Below are positions 60,885 to 64,000 of a stretch of DNA of 64,000 nucleotides, one piece after another. Each line of letters opens with the position of its first letter. The stretch's first letter is position 1. Position numbers and translations under genes: made by a program. This stretch comes from Cavia porcellus (Eukaryota; Chordata; Mammalia; Rodentia; Caviidae), in NCBI RefSeq assembly GCF_034190915.1, contig NW_026947484.1, positions 79,369,982 through 79,433,981 on the forward strand. Direction: 5' to 3'. Under the pieces are notes generated by a model. The model was not told the origin of the DNA. It saw only the letters and a program-made list of their open reading frames with translations, and made no database searches.

Positions 60885-61391
60885 ATGGCAACATGGCAAA
60901 GTTTTACTATCCTGAATGGGCGAGAAACTTCATTTCAATTACTTGGAAAAGTAACAAGCAATTTGGGGCAAACATCATCTCCAAGACCAATGATGATGAA
61001 TAGCTTTTATGTACTAGAAACACTACATGTGTCTCACTGATGTGCCCCTAATCCACACATCCCACACTCATTTCTGCTCTTTTCACCTTTCCAAGTGCTG
61101 GTGGAAGGCTTTGTAGTGAAAGCAGAAATTTGCACAACCATATTACTGCATCTTCTTGTAACCAATCCATTATTGAGTAGGAAAATTATGACATCAACAA
61201 TATATTAACCAATTATTTTTCTGCTGGTCTGCATGTACATATCTCTGACCAAATTTCAAAGTTAATTTATTGTTTTCTTACCATATCAGAGTAGGTATTT
61301 CATAAAATTAACTGTCATCATTTCCTACTAGAACTGATTTTGATATATTTTTGTTTGGCAACCTAAAAATGCAGAGAATAAATATGCTTAC
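60885..61391. other. No gene recognised
   Basis: Non-coding. Confidence 0.4.
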
Positions 61392-61396
61392 TTACT

Positions 61397-61739
61397 TGTT
61401 ATGGTTTATGTCTGTGGCCCCCAGGCCTCACGAGTTTGAATTGTGCATTTGTTACTCCTTCATTGTCTAGTGCTTGGATTGATGGTGTCAGCACTCCACC
61501 TACATAGGGGTGGAGCCAGGATGTGATGTAATGGCAGGAAGGAGGTGTGCCTTGTTTTTTGCTGGTTCCTGTTTGCTGTTGGCAGCCTTCATGAACTGCA
61601 GCCCAGTCATGCCTGCCTCCCTTGGAGCCAACTGAGTGTGGACTGAAACCTCCAAAAACTGTAAGAAATAAACCTTTCCTTTCCCAACTTTGGGCTTCAG
61701 GTATTTTGTCTCAGCAAGGAGTAAAAAGTAACTAACACA
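61397..61739 (+). mobile_element. Solo LTR (MaLR/ORR1-like), complete, 5-bp TSD
   Basis: A 343-bp element with retroviral-type TG…CA ends: starts TGTTATGGTTTATGTCTG, ends AAAGTAACTAACACA. The 5-bp direct repeat TTACT lies immediately outside at 61392-61396 and 61740-61744. The interior contains 'aaataaacctttcctttccc' (AATAAA signal) and a GC-rich centre. No internal retroviral region remains, as expected after LTR-LTR recombination. It is closer to intact than the other LTRs here. Confidence 0.93.
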
Positions 61740-61744
61740 TTACT

Positions 61745-62229
61745 TGACTTCCATTTCAAATGCCAAATCCAAACATTATGCAGGATAACACCTGAGTACC
61801 AATGGGACAGGAAAATACTAATTTAAGAGTGTCATATTTGTGTCCTTATTAAACTTTCCTAAGCTTAATAAGCTTCTAAAACTGGCACATTATAGGAACT
61901 TCAATGCCGTTTTTCTGTATGCCTGTAAAGTATGTCTAGTAGTTGTATTTCAAATGCAGCAAGCCTTTAGTGCTACCCGAGGCAAGTGTGGGAGGAACAA
62001 GGTGGGAGATGGGAAGAAGTTCTAGTACAGTTCCTGTAACACCACAGAAAGTTGAGTTATCTGAAGCACTTTAGAAATAAAAAACTATAAACACATAATA
62101 ATGTAAAAGACAATCTATACCTGTTTTCTCTACAATATATACAGTAGTAAAAGGAAATAAAGCTCTTCACCGTATTAACTACTGTCAACCATCAAAAAAG
62201 GAAAAATCTATTTCAAAATTTTAAATATA
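61745..62229. other. No gene recognised
   Basis: Non-coding. Confidence 0.4.
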
Positions 62230-62363
62230 ACAGAAAGTATTTAAACATAAGATCCCATAGATGGCAAACTAAAATATTCAATGTATATAGAAAATACAGA
62301 AAGTATTTAAACATAAGATCCCATAGATGGCAAACTAAAATATTCAATGTATATAGAAAATAC
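62230..62363. repeat. Exact tandem duplication, 66-bp unit
   Basis: Two copies of a 66-bp unit (62230-62295 and 62296-62361), identical throughout, with the next two bases (AC) also matching. The sequence then diverges. The unit is unique-looking AT-rich sequence, not a microsatellite. Lack of any mismatch implies a recent event or an assembly artefact. Confidence 0.97.
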
Positions 62364-62944
62364 GTGATCAAATTATCTCATATTTTTTCCATAAGCCAAA
62401 CACAATGTTAGCTACCAAAAAAGCCAGAATGACCCACTGGCCTAAAATATTAAAAGAACAATTAGAATAATATTAAAGATGAATTACTTTATATCTAGAG
62501 GCCATGTGATTTTTTAAGTAAGTTATTGATTTTTATGGATAAGTATTGCCAAAAATGCTTATTTAGCCAAAAATTGATTTTGACTTTACCAGAGAAGAGA
62601 GAAAATATTTGTTTTCAAAGAATTCAAATTCTAAGAATAAGCATACTGTTTTAATACTCAGGAAAAATAAACACAATAATGAGGAAAGGATTCTTTGAAA
62701 GAGTATATATTTTTAGTGTAAGGATGAAATAAGTAATTCTTAATATCAGACTAACTCCTGTACTTACACAAAACTGAGTGGATTAACAGTTGACACACAT
62801 TTGTTCATTTCTTTAAAATAACTATTATTTGTTTCTTAAAAACAAGTAAGCAAAAAATATAAGAACAGGTCACAAAGATGAAACAATAAGAGACACATTA
62901 TTATTTGGTTTTAAGAAAATTATCTTAAAAAGAGAAAACTTCAT
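62364..62944. other. No gene recognised
   Basis: Non-coding. Confidence 0.4.
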
Positions 62945-63114
62945 GCTAAGTACAGTGGCATAAACTTGTCAATTTCTAAACCCAAAGACTGAGGCAGGAG
63001 GTTCCCAAGTTTCTGGCTAGTAAGACCCTGTCTATAAACAGAAAAAACTAAGAATGTATCTCACTGCTCCCTGGATTCAATCACTAATAAAAAAAAAAAA
63101 AAAAAAAAAAAAAA
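62945..63114 (+). mobile_element. Dimeric SINE, probably B1-dID
   Basis: The left monomer is B1-like: 'aagtacagtggcataaactt', 'aagactgaggcaggaggttc' and 'tagtaagaccctgtctataa'. After an A-rich linker, the right part 'tgtatctcactgctccctgg' and 'attcaatcac' resembles the 3' portion of a tRNA-derived (dID) monomer, ending in an A-run of about 24. The B1-then-ID order fits B1-dID rather than B4 (ID-then-B1). Confidence 0.6.
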
Positions 63115-64000
63115 CAAATAACAACATACTGAGAAAAATTCTTTGGGTCATGGCAGAACAGGAAAGGTTACTTTTAAACCAATATAATGTAATAGGTAAA
63201 AAAAAAAAATTTAGGATGGCAATAACATAGAAATATTTTATCTGTTTATACATTTTCTTATCCTAAATTTGGTCCATGACATCAGAGATCAATTTAGTAC
63301 AGAGAATACCTGATAGTCAATTACAAACTGCAACTTAGCTGTTTGGCATGATTTAGTTTTGTTTGTTTTCTTTTATTTTTTAAGGCTGTGACAATTATCA
63401 TAAACTTTTATATTGGTCCATCAAACTTAAAAAAATAACAGAGTAAACAAGCACAGCTGAGCATATATGAACAGGTCTAAATACACATAGAGTTTTGGGG
63501 GTTATCTGAACAACGTAAGGATCACCAGAATAATCACATCTGTTTATTACGTGTTTAAGTAATTAAGCAATCTTTGTAATTAACATACCCAAGTTCTCAA
63601 AAACAATTTGATGATTTTAACACCACTGTCAGAATTTCTTGCTACTTTACTGTCACTATAAAGAAATATAGTGTATTTCCTGGCATGAAGAATTATCATA
63701 CATATTAAGTAAATGAGTAAACATTTCACAATAATTTTAAATGCAAATCTGCATTTACATATTTGTAAAAATAATTTCTATCTGTCCCTTTAATTCTGGC
63801 ACTTTTCTCCACTACCCTCCACAATATCTACTTGTGAACACGCAGTTACGAAATGTAGGCTAATCTACAGTTTTCTATTTCCTCTTCTCCCCTCCAAATG
63901 GATGCAAAAAACAGCTCTTTAAAAATCATTCACTGCTCCCCATATCTCGCTGTGATACTACGATAATTGCTTAGGATTTCTCATTTCCTAAATTACTTCA
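63115..64000. other. No gene recognised
   Basis: AT-rich, non-coding to the end of the window. Confidence 0.4.

Noticed and set aside
1..64000. A bacterial, phage or novel defence-type gene cluster
   Set aside because: No operons, ribosome-binding sites or long ORFs. SINE, LINE and LTR content shows mammalian nuclear DNA throughout.

Overview
This window is mammalian nuclear DNA from a rodent. It is AT-rich, has almost no long ORFs, and is packed with interspersed repeats. The diagnostic repeats are tRNA-Ala-derived ID SINEs (several with clean target-site duplications), 7SL-derived B1 SINEs (some with the rodent internal duplication), a probable B1-dID dimer, and MaLR-type LTRs. Older mammalian repeats (MIR, L2, L1, Tigger, hAT-Charlie) fill much of the rest. 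I saw no B2 element. Together with the B1-dID-like dimer, this points away from mouse/rat-type muroids and towards a squirrel-, beaver- or dormouse-related lineage. That placement is inference and the species cannot be fixed from sequence alone.

Layout. 0-10 kb: ID and B1 copies, an old L1 tail broken by a Tigger-like DNA transposon, a (TA)n tract and a MaLR LTR. 10-14 kb: a hAT-Charlie-like element split by a young ID, a 5'-truncated L1 3'UTR, then L2. 15.6-20.1 kb: a long, decayed L1 ORF2 on the plus strand, apparently split by a second L1 3' end. 20.8-33.4 kb: MIR, L2, B1, ID and two MaLR LTRs, with an unusual templated insertion at 30.4 kb. 35.5 kb: a perfect 29-bp inverted repeat. 36.5-39.2 kb: minus-strand L1 3'UTR and ORF2 C-terminal sequence, with two copies of one 3'UTR family. 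39.7-47 kb: several MIRs and a MER5-like element. 47.6-51.2 kb: an LTR, ID, B1, ancient L1, then a BOD1 processed pseudogene with an unexplained short ORF upstream. 53-64 kb: MIRs, LTRs, L1 fragments, a solo LTR with a 5-bp TSD, an exact 66-bp tandem duplication and a B1-dID-like element.

No functional protein-coding gene, spliced exon set, functional tRNA gene, CRISPR array or bacterial-type system could be supported. The window reads as intergenic or deep intronic. The nearest thing to a gene is the dead BOD1 retrocopy. The most interesting signals are structural scars: the templated insertion, the quasi-palindrome, the tandem duplication and the nested insertions. There is also a young ID subfamily with an intact tRNA-Ala(UGC)-like anticodon arm. 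I found no evidence of a new biological system.
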